From: Phallusia mammillata
Lineage: Eukaryota > Chordata > Ascidiacea > Phlebobranchia > Ascidiidae
Length of the DNA stretch: 64,000 nucleotides
Reading direction: 5' to 3'
Assembly (NCBI GenBank): GCA_003260075.1
Contig: QLIY01000216.1
Location: 106,098-170,097 of the forward strand
This document shows, piece by piece, positions 30,371 to 41,215 of the stretch; position 1 is the first letter of the stretch, and the number at the start of each line of letters is the position of its first letter. The notes below the pieces were generated by a model. That model was given only the letters and a program-made list of their open reading frames with translations, ran no database searches and was not told the DNA's origin. Position numbers and translations under genes: made by a program.

Positions 30371-31137
30371 TTAATTACGGGTCCAAAGAACACAAGCTCC
30401 ATCAGCTACCACTAAACCCCAGCATGCAAGTAAATTAGAAGAGACATCGATGCATTCTCTTAGACTTGTTCCCTGCTTGTACTCTATTTTTGAGATAACG
30501 ATGTAAGCCCATATTTGTTTAGGTTGCACTGTGCACTTGACATTGGCCAGTTGAGAAAATATAGGTGGTTTTTCTAACAGGCAAAGTTCGGACTTGAAAA
30601 CCTGCAAATTTAAATCATTTTATGAGGGTTTTTAGGGAGGTTGTTGAGTGGTAAAAGTGGTTTTTGCGTGGTGTTCTTTTACAAAAAAAACTTTTTGTAA
30701 GTATTTCAAATTTTTAATTATTTCGATTTGTATACACTCTAAATTTTAATATTATCTTGTCTTGTTGTCAATATAGAGTCGACCCATTTGGTCAAAATTT
30801 ACTAGTTTCTTTTTGACAAAGTGAGTTACATAGTAAAACATATACCTGTGTGAATTTGTCTGCTTTATATAATGTGACTGGATGTTGCAAGTCAACAGAA
30901 AATGCTTGTTGGGGAGCTATTTCCTTTACATAGAAAAAGTAAAATCAGCAAAAAACAGACCTTTTATTGTCTTTTAACACATAGTAATTCATGGGTTTTT
31001 TACTGTTTTATTACCACTTCTCGAGATGGACAAACTTTTTTCCAGCTTGCGGTAGAAGCCGGGTTCTGTCCATAGATTTCGGCGGGAATTATCGCCATCA
31101 AAAACGCTGCCGCAAAAACTGAAGTTGAAACGAACAT
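30371..31137 (-). CDS. small secreted Cys-rich protein, cluster gene 3
   Basis: Exons on the minus strand: 31015-31137 (signal peptide MFVSTSVFAAAFLMAIIPA, then EIYGQNPAS; donor GTAATA), 30846-30923 (26 codons, QQAFSVDLQHPVTLYKADKF; donor GTATAT) and 30371-30601 (76 codons plus TAA). Product 143 aa. Both introns are phase 0 with GT-AG ends. Six core cysteines are present: KVC, ELC, VKC, REC, LACW and GAC. Exon 3 keeps the W-A-x-I-V-I motif before the fourth cysteine. One of the cleanest intact members. Function unknown. Confidence 0.85.
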
Positions 31138-31293
31138 TTTTCCTAAAAAAACAACAACATCAAAACATCAAAAAGCAGCAAATGAATAAAAAGTCCAACT
31201 AAGTTTTGTGCTGTAACACAAACAACTTACTTTCAAAGTCAGAAAAAGCGTGGTTGTTTCTGGTTGCGTGGTTGTTGGTGGTGGTGGTCGATT

Positions 31294-31338
31294 CTTGCTA
31301 TGCTGGACAGAGTGCAGAAAACCGTCGTATTTAACAGC
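31294..31338 (-). promoter_or_regulatory. shared promoter block, cluster gene 3
   Basis: Plus-strand reading CTTGCTATGCTGGACAG, then TCGTATTTAACAGC. The reverse complement gives a TATA-like GTTAAATACGA facing the gene. Confidence 0.5.
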
Positions 31339-32084
31339 GCAGTAATCATATTTAAATCGCTTTGGTTTAGCCTATTAGCCTACAAATTTTGAACATTTGA
31401 TAAGGAAAAGTCGATATGACTCGTCAACCACCGTCCAATTCAAGATATCGCTCGGGTTTTTTTCTGATCCATATTTAGCGCCGGATTAGGTAAATGATTT
31501 CCATAGCAAAGCTTAGGTAACACAAAAACTGAGATATTTTTCCAAGTTTAAGCCGAGCATTCGTCAACATGATGTACATATTGCGTCTTAGTGACTGCAG
31601 TACCATGGTATTACCTGGCACTAATTTGCATGTTCAGTGTATGTGTAAAAAACGGCAACAACGTGTTGTTCACAGTTTTGCCGTTATCTCATCGGAAAAC
31701 CAGACTTAAAATTTATATTACACGGCCAACGAACCACGCGACTTTGCGACTTTAGTTTGCATAGTAGTTTGCCCCGATATAACGCAAGTTTGGTGTCGCG
31801 TAAGATTGTTATTAAAACCATCTGGAATTTTGCTTCGATGATATGGTAACTGAAGAGTCCAGCTTAATTTCTAACTTGTTTCAACGTTCGAGCCGAACAA
31901 GCTGCTCTCGACTGGTCTTATTTGTTTATGACGTTACCATCCATACTGTGGCCATTGTAGTGCTGCTTTTTCGCATTGTTTGTCCACAATCGTCTTGCAA
32001 AACGTTTGACTACGCATATGACTACCTGTATTTTCTTAGCACCGCTAAACCCCAGTTTTGTAATCGTACACCATTCCTGTAAGG

Positions 32085-32706
32085 CAGGGTCACCAAACTT
32101 TTCACTTCCGCCCGGATAAGTTTGACAATGATTCGCGCGGGCCGCGTAGTTACATGCCCTAGCGCCGTCTTTCCGAACTTAGCCCTCGAGGCGATTTTTA
32201 TAGGAGCGCCAAGACACCGTCTTTCTGCAATCCTTTAAAATCTGGTGATGCGACTACCCCCCCCCCGGATAAGTTTGACAATGATTCGCGCGGGCCGCGT
32301 AGTTACATGCCCTAACGCCGTCTTTCCGAACTTAGCCCTCGAGGCGATTTTTATGGGAGCGTCAAGACACCGTCTTTCTGCAATCTTTTAAAATCTGGTG
32401 ATGCGACTGTTAAATTGTACAATTAGTCTCATCTTACGAGCAATGCTAATATATTACGTCACAAGTAAGAAAAGAAAGCAATTGATTGCTCACAATTAAC
32501 ACTTGTAGTCTTGTGTGTGACGTAACAAACAGACTTTGGACCAATCCTGGGCGTTGGAATCCTATGAAACTGGGTAATATTAATCCTACATATCGCGACG
32601 GCAAACTTTCGTAAGGAGTAGATTAATTTTTAAATGCTACAATGTTGTCAGTACGATATGGCAAACCAATAAAATGGGGTCGCGGGCCAGAGTTTGGTGA
32701 CCCCTG
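32085..32706. mobile_element. hAT-like non-autonomous element
   Basis: Ends CAGGGTCACCAAACTTT and inverse CAGGGGTCACCAAACT. Flanks CTGTAAGG and ATGCAAGG resemble a decayed 8-base target duplication. Holds a C tract with a 145-base repeat. Confidence 0.6.
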
Positions 32707-32798
32707 ATGCAAGGAAAAAGAATAGCACGCACAGCAAGCATTTGGCCTAAACTATACGTTTTCAAACCAGAATTTCAGGAAAATCTAGTAAAGGAACT

Positions 32799-32945
32799 TA
32801 AACGAATTGTCCGGCGCTCCTGACACATACACCCCCCCCCCCAAACGAATTGTCCGGCGCTCCTGACACATACACAAACATAAAAAAAATCTGGTCGAGC
32901 TTTGTCCCCGGAAGCGTCGTGGGTTCGAACCCCGCAAAAAACAAC
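32799..32945 (+). repeat. tRNA-like SINE copy
   Basis: Contains GGGTTCGAACCCC, which matches the tRNA B box with T-arm pairing, preceded by TCCGGCGCTCCTGAC and an A-rich interruption. The anticodon-arm region does not fold as a normal tRNA. A second copy is at 42945-43025. The 33-base head is duplicated around a C tract. Confidence 0.45.
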
Positions 32946-33680
32946 GTTTTTTGTGAGTGCTTTGTTTGCGCGTTTCAGACTGTGGCATTGTCATCCATCA
33001 AATTAAGTATTTCTATATTAACGCATTTGCAGATTCGCAGTAATAAATTTTGTTTTTCAAAATATAATATACCTAACATTCGCTGATCCGTCGCTGATTG
33101 CAATAATTGGTTTATGTTTTTGTCTTTTACAATCTGTGTCAAATGATTGTTTCATCTGCTGTTGATCCCATTGTCAAAATGTCACTGCTATTCCCTTTAG
33201 CAATCTTAGCTTTCTGATTTCGACCCCTATCAAGGGTCCTGTACACAGTTGCTCAGATACCCATTGATTATGGTTGGACTTGTCCTACTTCTAGGCACAC
33301 TGTTGTTATACTTAAAACTTTGGGATAACAACACGTCCCGAAAACAAAAATGTTTTGCACGTGTCAGGATGTGCATTGTCATCTGTCGGACTTAATACTC
33401 CTATACCAGGGATGGCGAACCTTTTTAGTTGAATGGGTCAAACGTGATATCAAAATTCGGAAAGAAAACAAAGTGGGTCACATATTTTATTATATGTCCA
33501 TGTCAATGCTAAGATGCTTGTTGCTGCATCTTTTCTGCAAGTCTTGTAATCATAGGTAGTTTTCTGTTTAATACACGGCAGTCATATCTGAGCTGAGACG
33601 ATTCTTGTCACTTGATTTTATGAAATTCATGTGTGAAAACAAAGATTCGCATAAATATGTGGAACCGAACAGCGTCAACA

Positions 33681-33907
33681 NNNNNNNNNNNNNNNNNNNN
33701 NNNNNNNNNNNNNNNNNNNNNNNNNNNNNNNNNNNNNNNNNNNNNNNNNNNNNNNNNNNNNNNNNNNNNNNNNNNNNNNNNNNNNNNNNNNNNNNNNNNN
33801 NNNNNNNNNNNNNNNNNNNNNNNNNNNNNNNNNNNNNNNNNNNNNNNNNNNNNNNNNNNNNNNNNNNNNNNNNNNNNNNNNNNNNNNNNNNNNNNNNNNN
33901 NNNNNNN
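33681..33907. other. assembly gap (run of N)
   Basis: 227 undetermined bases. It lies between the last C tract (32832) and the first G tract (39633), and next to a GGTTCGGG-rich element that truncates cluster gene 4. Confidence 0.99.
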
Positions 33908-34058
33908 GTTCGGGTCCAACGCCAAACAAAAAATAGGGTTCAACTCCGGTTCGGGTTTTTTGAAAATGTTCATTAGCGGTTCGGGTTCGGTTCGGGTTTA
34001 ATGAAATTAACCGCTCAAACCGGTTCGCGGGTTCGGGTTCAGTTCCGGTTCGACTCCC

Positions 34059-34985
34059 TGATTTCAACACAATCTCTCATAGTAGATCTTATTTCTTCCG
34101 TGTCGATCACGTATCTAGCCCAATCTTTCCTTTTAGCCACAACGCACTCGACTCCCGCCGGCGGATTGCTTAAAATAGGCTTTGACGATATGCAGGTTTC
34201 AGACGTAAAGTACTGCAAGAAAAAGGCCGTTTTGGGATGATTTGCTGTAAAAATATAGAAGTTTTTTGCAAAAATGGGTGATTTTTGGGTAATTAACAAA
34301 GCAGCCAAAGTTAATTTACGTTTTGTGTTCCGTTCAGGTGGCGAAACCAAACTTGTCGTTATTTCTCCTTTTGCGATTTCATTCCCTAATAAAATGACTT
34401 TCGGTTAGGTTGTTGGCATGATCCTTTGTTTGAGGGCCCCAACTTTGGGTAATTTCACAATTTTTTGCTTAACTGTTCATGTTGTTATTGTTATTGTTGT
34501 TTTTTTCCGTTGCAGCGAAAACCGGCATAGCATCAAAAAAATGGTATCTGTCTTTTCAAAATTCTAACGATAAACTTTACAACCTTTTTGGACCCCAGCG
34601 ATGACTTTGGTATGTTTTTGGCTAACCTTTAAAAATTTTCGCCAACGAAGCTATTTAATTTTGTACAGTCCACTTTAACATAAAATATTGCGGAGCTCTG
34701 AGTTACACACTCAAAAACACCTACTTGCTTGAAGTTGTCGGTTTCATACACTTTTACTTTTTTTTCCAAGTCCGCCGAATATACCATTGAGGGTTGATAT
34801 ACCTTTGTACACAAAACGATTTTGGCTAAAAACACGCACACTGTATACTGTTTAAATTTTTTTTAATGTTATCTTTGTACCTTTTCTTGTCATTTACAAA
34901 CTTTTAGTTCGTCTTTGGGAATCTCGCCGTTGATTTGCTCTGCAATCATCACCACTGTTACAAAAAGTAAGGTTGCACTCTTCAT
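34059..34985 (-). pseudogene. Cys-rich cluster gene 4, pseudogene
   Basis: Three recognisable exons on the minus strand: 34881-34985 (signal-peptide exon MKSATLLFVTVVMIAEQING), 34725-34802 (26 codons, VYSADLEKKVKVYETDNFKQ; donor GTAGGT) and 34059-34212 (from YFTSETC to RDCVEI). Two lesions are visible. An in-frame TGA follows VCK in exon 1, four codons before the donor. Exon 3 is cut after the fourth core cysteine by a CCGGTTCGGG-rich element next to the N gap, removing the CW...GxC end. I found no continuation on the far side of the gap. The TGA lies outside any C/G tract, so it is less likely to be an assembly effect. Confidence 0.75.
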
Positions 34986-35128
34986 TGTTGCTGAAATAAA
35001 CAAAATAACTTTTAAACATCAAAATGCGTTAAATGAAATAATGTCCTACTGCAACACAAAAACATACCTTACAAGTTGGAATCGGTTCCCAACTGTCGTG
35101 ATTGTTGTTGTGCTTCGTTCAAGACCAC

Positions 35129-35172
35129 CCTTGCTTTGCTGGTCAGGTTGTCGTACACTTGTATTTAACAGC
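35129..35172 (-). promoter_or_regulatory. shared promoter block, cluster gene 4 pseudogene
   Basis: Plus-strand reading CTTGCTTTGCTGGTCAGG, then TTGTATTTAACAGC. Retained although the coding part is broken. Confidence 0.5.
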
Positions 35173-35858
35173 CTTGTGTTATTTCAATAGATTTGACTGC
35201 TAGTTGCCTAAAACGTGATTACTTACAGGAAATATCAACATTAACATGCAACGTACATAACATAATTACAATGGAAAATAGCGACAGTCGTTTGCCTTTA
35301 TGAGTAGGCAATATGTACATCTGTATTTCAAGCAATGAGTAAATCGTTCACGCGAAACGACAAGATAAAATCTCTACAAAAATTGGCGTTAAAAAAACAA
35401 CAACAAAGTAAACACTTGGAAGTAAGTCACCTTTATGAACGAGAAAAAGGATAGGAATATTTAAAAACACAAAACGCTTCGATTGGAGAGCGTATGATTG
35501 TGTTGTGATTATATAATGAGAAGTATTAAACTTATCCGGTCCGCAGTAAAAAACGTTTGATGACCCCTGGCTTACATGGGCTGATTTATGCCAATCCAAA
35601 AAACGCACTTAAACAGATCCATTCCGTATCCGTTCAGTTTTATTTGTGGATAAGACGAGATAACGCTCGATAGCTGATTACTAGAAAATAGAGTTGCAAA
35701 AGCAAAGGTTGAAAGCCGTTGCTACGAAGCCATACGAGTTCTTTTTAGCCCATAAATACATGGCGCTATATTGCGTGTCATATCACCGTGTATCAAAAAA
35801 TACGCAGGCAACAGTAATCCTAAACTGCTTCTAACATCCTTTTTTGTACGCTTTAAAG

Positions 35859-36075
35859 CAGTGGTTCTCAAACTTTTTTATTGTCGGGGCCAAATGATAT
35901 TTTTTAAGTGTGTAGGGAGCCGCAAAAAAAACGAAACCTTGAGAAAATCACTAAAGATTATTACTTTTAAAGCTAAAATAGCAATCTTTGGTGGTTTTCT
36001 GAGGTCTGGTGCGAGTCGCAAAATAAGTAGTTGGGAGCCGCATGCGGCCCCGAAAACCGAGTTTGAGAACCACTG
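35859..36075. mobile_element. hAT-type MITE with perfect target duplication
   Basis: Ends CAGTGGTTCTCAAACT and inverse CAGTGGTTCTCAAACT. Flanked by a perfect 8-base duplication, CTTTAAAG, at 35851-35858 and 36076-36083. 217 bases, non-coding. Confidence 0.85.
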
Positions 36076-37004
36076 CTTTAAAGTTTTGTCAATTCATTTT
36101 ACCATAACAGTCACCACTTTTGGATAATTGTCTATCGTTACAATAATCTGGTGACATTAAATACTGCTTAATAACAACAAAAATTACGACATAAATTACT
36201 GAATATTTGAGGCTCGTATACGTGTTTAAAAACATTATGGGTTGCATTGCAATTCAATTTGCATTCTCGAGTTAGACTTTTTTGCAATATCGAGCGTTAA
36301 GCTGTTTTCCCATTTCCACTTCGTGTACCATGTGCTTTATGCTCTCTTCGCAGGCATTTGTGTCCGATACAAATTTATAACGCGTTTATGCCGAAAGCTC
36401 CGGTTTTCCAGCAGGGAATAAATGCCTAGGTTTGTAGGGTACCGAATAAAAGACGTTTCCATAGGTTAAACACCAACATCTTTACGTTAATTGTAGTGCT
36501 TACAAGTGTTATTTCAGAGATGTGAGTTTAAAAACACAGTCTAAAACCTTGTGAGTATATCAGTATGTTGGCGGGCAATTTCTGCCACCAACTTGTAGGT
36601 CGGACTGGGCTTTTCGGTGGGTTGGGTGGGTTTAAATAAACCAGTTTAATTTGAGTCTGATGTCACACTTCGACTCATTTGTGTCGTCATTTTACCAATT
36701 TTCGGACCGTATGCTTTTTAAACAAAAAGTGTTACGTTTGGATTTTTTCCCAATTTCGACCCAGCCTACAACTCTGTCCCGTCCCACAGAGTAAGTAAGG
36801 TGTACCGTACCCCCTCAGTTGGGTCGATCAGGATAAAATGTCTCTAATGGCCGTTGTTGTCCTTATACGTAGCATAATTTTTAAGCACATACTCATCAAG
36901 CGCGATAAAAGTGATAAAAGCTTGACGAAAAGTTTGTGATAAAAGCTTGACGAAAGCGATACAAACCTGACGAGTTTATACTACAATACAATCGAATAAA
37001 ATCG

Positions 37005-37673
37005 TCAAACAGCAGAATACTTAAGAACACACGCTCCGTCAATTCGTATCCAAGCCCAGCATATGGCAGAATCTGGGGAATAGAGTTGGCACCATTTCAT
37101 TTCTTCTTTCCATTCGGTTATTTTGATAACGATTTGAGCCCACTCGTGTTTTTGACTCACTTCACACTTGACGTTGTTCGGGTAACCGTTTCCCCCAGGC
37201 CAGGGAAACAGGCATTCTTCAGTGTAAAACCTCTGTAAATTAGGGTTGCTTGACGTTGAATGTTAATTAAAGGAAAGGTTTTAACATTGTATGCTAAACT
37301 CTGTATTACAATTACAAGTTAAATAAAAACAAATGCTCACACCTTATTAAGGAAAAAGGAAAAAGTCATACCCGTTCGAAGCGACTCGACCTGCTGAATA
37401 TTTCTACCTCTTTTTGCAAGTCCACAGAAAATGCCGTTTTGTAGTCTGTTATCTGTGCACAAAAGAATTTTGCATGTTGCAAGACCCTGTAACATGACTA
37501 TATTGGCTGGTTTTAACCAACAGCGTTTTTACTTTTGATTAATGTATTTATACCTTTTGTCTGGATCTACAAACTTTTTCCCTGCCAGGATAAGGATAAC
37601 GCAGGCCATTGATTTCGGTTGGAAATATCGCTATAACACACACAGAAGCGAAAACGAAGGTGATTGCGAACAT
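37005..37673 (-). CDS. small secreted Cys-rich protein, cluster gene 5
   Basis: Exons on the minus strand: 37554-37673 (signal peptide MFAITFVFASVCVIAIFPT, then EINGLRYPYPGREKVC; donor GTATAA), 37372-37452 (27 codons, AFSVDLQKEVEIF; donor GTATGA) and 37005-37232 (75 codons plus TGA). Product 142 aa. Introns are phase 0. Core cysteines: KVC, EEC, VKC, KWC, AICWAW and GAC. No C/G tract interrupts this locus, making it the best reference copy for the family structure. Confidence 0.86.
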
Positions 37674-37809
37674 AGTAGCTGAAAAATCGTAAGCTTGATG
37701 ATTAAAATATGAATATAAGTCAAGTTATATACAGTAACTTACTTAAATTACCTTCAAACTTTGAAAGAAATCCAAATGTGTAGGCTATAATTGCTACACT
37801 GCAGACTAT

Positions 37810-37855
37810 CCTTGTTGTGTTGGCCAGGATATTATATACGCTCGAATTTAACAGC
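37810..37855 (-). promoter_or_regulatory. shared promoter block, cluster gene 5
   Basis: Plus-strand reading CCTTGTTGTGTTGGCCAGG, then TCGAATTTAACAGC. Confidence 0.5.
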
Positions 37856-38006
37856 GTTGCAATTGCATTTACATATATTTGATTGCTAGTTGATTAAAAA
37901 ACTTGAATAATTATTATTGGGAAATTGACATTCACATATAATGCTTGTAATAACATTATCTCAAAGAGTCCTTTGATAGGCTGGAAATCTAGTAGGCATA
38001 TATATA

Positions 38007-38518
38007 CATAGGCGCCGAGTTTTACAAAAATGCAAGGTGGCGAACGAAAAATATGACGTCACATCAAGTGACGTCACAAATGCGTGCAGCCACAAGAGCT
38101 CAAACACTAAGCCCAACAAACTTCCAACAGAATGCAACATTCGCCAAAAGAAATGAAAAGAAATGTTCGCACTAATACTTAATTTGGAACACGTTGCTGT
38201 AACGTTTATCATCCAAAAAATGTTTCGCCGAAGAGTTGTTGCTTTATATGACCTAAGATAACCATTTATTACAAAACATTCGCATTGTACACAATAATTA
38301 CTAAACATTCACTGGCAAACAATTGTGTGTTTGACGTCATAAAGGAGGTACTAACGAAACCAGGTTGTAGTTTTTAGGAATGATTTGTTGCTTGTTTTTA
38401 AAGCAAAATATACCCTGTTTTTATAGGACTTTTTCATGTTTCGTGCAAAACCGCTACAAACTAACCTAGAAACCCAAGGTGGCGGCGCCACCCCGCCACC
38501 GCCTACTCGGCGCCTATG
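38007..38518. mobile_element. MITE with 14-base perfect terminal inverted repeat
   Basis: Ends CATAGGCGCCGAGT and its exact inverse. Flanks are AT-rich (CATATATA-like), so the target duplication is hard to define. About 512 bases. Confidence 0.7.
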
Positions 38519-39630
38519 CATATATAGCTAAACCAGACTGGGGTGCACAACCTTGACGACATGTCCTTATTTTAAGTATCCCCATGTTTTTCGTTTTTAT
38601 ATATATATAATGATGTAAAGATATAGGATTTATCTTATTACATCTTATCCACTGGTGCTTTTCAGTCCAGATAGATTTTTTCTTTATTCATTGATTTAGA
38701 ACTTTAGCTGAACGATTTGGCAATTAGTCTCTGAGCCCGAACCCGGCCCGAACCAGAAAATATCAGCCCGAAGCCCGGCCCAAACCCGAAACGGTTTTGA
38801 GCAGCCCGTTTAGGCCCTAAATTGTGACTGACAGGCCTATCAAAAAAAGCCTTGCAACAAAGGATGAGAAAGAAAAATGAGAAAGACAACTTAGGTGAGT
38901 GATTTTATTTACAAAAATGGCGGATACGGAACGTAAAGTCAGGCCCGTTTTAAGTCCGTTTTCTCACAAATATCTAAGCCCGAACCCGTCCCGAAAAGCC
39001 CGACCCGACTTGCAACTCTGGTGTAGATCACTAAAACTTGCAAAGCTACACAGCAGTGCTTTTTTGAAACGACACAAGTATTTAGCATAAAATGATTGCA
39101 ATGCTGCTGCGACAGTTTTTTTTTACAAAACCTGATTTGTTTGCATTCGGAATATGCGAACAATTAGGTTGCAGGGTTATCGAAATAGTTTGCAAACTAC
39201 TTAAACGACAACCCAACAAAATCCACCAGCGACCCACTTTTCCGTCGCGATCTAGTGTAGTGTCGAGGAGTATGAGAACTACTGCGTTGCAATCACGACT
39301 GAAACGGCATTTTTAGTAAGAATTAGATATTGATTTTTTTAAAAAGGAAAAAAAAAGAATTAGATATTGCGATGTTTTTTCTTTCTTTGATGCGTTAATG
39401 CGTGCAATTATTTTTAAACACAGCAATAGCAAAGCGGATTTTTTTAGTTTGTTGTTTCATTCAATATTTTTTGGCACATTATTTATGTAGTAAATGACAT
39501 AAATATAACAACTGTTCTAAATTTTAATTGGGTGTTGTTTCATTGATCGCTGTAAAGAATTTTTTTAATTATGTGTCCCTCGCAGAGTTGTAAGCGGGCG
39601 CGAACTCGGCCCGAACCCGACAGTAAAGGC

Positions 39631-39632
<2 letters not shown>

Positions 39633-39685
<53 letters not shown>
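39633..39685. repeat. 53-base G homopolymer
   Basis: First G tract after the N gap. Follows a GCCCGAACCCG-rich repeat. The sequence after it resembles 19509-19550. Confidence 0.9.
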
Positions 39686-39686
<1 letters not shown>

Positions 39687-40390
39687 GTTTGATTGACAGG
39701 CTTATAATAAAGAAGACATGCACAATGAACGATAGTACACAATTGTGTAACAGTACACAAAGTCATGAACGACTCAAACAAGACGTGTTTGGGCTGTTTG
39801 GCATCAGGTTACATCCAGCAACTAGCGACTTGGCTCAATCATTCACAGGAAATAAATCAAATGTTTGACAAAATAAACCTTTTTTTTAAAAAAAGTTTGA
39901 TTGTAGGACAACAGTTATATTACTTCGATAGAATATATTTGTGTTGCAATATGATTTTTCTGTTGGTTTAAAAGACACCACTGGGCTTGAACAGATTTGT
40001 AGGCATTTAATCTTGGTTAATGCAACTGTTTGGCCTTCTGACTGTCAAGGTTGTTTTTATCTTTTTAGCTTCGTTGACATTCATTTTATTTTTGCGTGGG
40101 GGGGGGGAGGTTAATGCAACTGTTTGGCCTTCTGACTGGGCAAGGTTTTGGGCCTGTACTTCAGGACCAGGCGTTTGTTTTGCCTGCCGTTGTTTTTATC
40201 TTTTTAGCTTCGTTGACATTCATTTTATTTTTGCGTTTCAAACCATCTCAACTCTATAAAGTCTCTATCTATAGTGTATTGTTTTTTTATTGTTTTCAAT
40301 TGGATTTGGTAATTTCATATGCCAGTTACACTGTGGGTAAAATCAAATTTTGAATACTCGACAATAAGGAGCAATTCACAAAGCTATTAG

Positions 40391-41056
40391 TAGGGCTGTT
40401 ATCAAACAAATAATTATTTGATTATTTGAAATTTTTGGGGGGGGGGATTTACACATTTCAAATAATCAAACATTTTTTTCTTATGCAGTAAACCTTGAAA
40501 TATGTGCAAAATCAATTTACTTGAACACATTGGTGACATTTTTATGAAATTGCGGTTACACGGAAGCACTGCAACATATGTTTTCAGTTTTATATTAATG
40601 TTCATTAACGCATTTACCCCAAAATGTTGGATTAAAAAGCATGACAATGTACTGTTTATTTCAGTATTAGTTACACCCAGGAAAAATTAAAGTTATTTAA
40701 GCAAGTGAATAAAATGTAAGTTATAGATCACAATTCAATTCAGCAAATATCAAAAAATGCTGTGAAATAAAGTGAAAAATCAAACGTGGAAAAACATACA
40801 GTTTTGCCAAATTACGGAGTAACTGAGCATGTCTCTATCTGTACTAATTTGTTATTTTAAACAAAAAAGTAGCCTAGATTTAAAGACTAAGGCAGGAGCT
40901 TACAAAATTCGTTTAGTAATTTCAACTATCCTTATTTAATAATGGGGGGGGGGCAGGTTTTCTAAATTATTTGAATTATTTGATTGTTTGATTTGAAGGG
41001 GGAAAAATTATTTGATTATTTGAAAAATTAAAAACCTTTATTTGATAACAGCCCTA
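40391..41056. mobile_element. hAT-type element with perfect target duplication
   Basis: Perfect 16-base terminal inverted repeat TAGGGCTGTTATCAAA. Flanked by the perfect 8-base duplication GCTATTAG at 40383-40390 and 41057-41064. No transposase. Contains two G tracts. Confidence 0.85.
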
Positions 41057-41215
41057 GCTATTAGCTTTCTATAATCGCTGTTCTTTTTAGAAGGTAAACG
41101 TATCTTGAATATATGTATTTGTTATGTGTGATTAAAGCAAAACGAAAAAACACAAGTATATCAAGTACAAGGCAATTCGCTGAATAAAATATTGAAAATT
41201 GACTGATTCAACACG

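Larger units (their letters stand above)
31138..34000. other. intergenic; repeats and assembly gap
   Basis: Contains the gene 3 promoter block (31294-31338), a CAGGGTCACCAAAC element, a tRNA-like SINE copy, a CAGGGATGGCGAACC terminus near 33417 and a run of N. No gene seen. Confidence 0.5.
34986..37004. other. intergenic; gene 4 promoter and MITEs
   Basis: Contains the gene 4 upstream block (35129-35172), a complete hAT-type MITE (35859-36075) and a smaller element at about 36590-36776. No gene seen. Confidence 0.5.
37674..41215. other. intergenic; promoter block, MITEs, G tracts
   Basis: Contains the gene 5 promoter block, MITEs at 38007-38518 and 40391-41056, GCCCG-rich repeats near 38731-39020 and 39582-39632, and G tracts at 39633, 40098, 40437 and 40944. 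No gene seen. Confidence 0.5.

Noticed and set aside
32900..32940. Functional tRNA gene
   Set aside because: Only the T arm and B box fit. No anticodon arm or acceptor stem can be formed.
33605..34070. Open frames crossing the N gap
   Set aside because: They are open only because N codons are not stops. Both edges are repeat sequence.
37961..38308. 115-codon minus-strand open frame
   Set aside because: Lies inside a MITE with perfect inverted ends and shows no family similarity.
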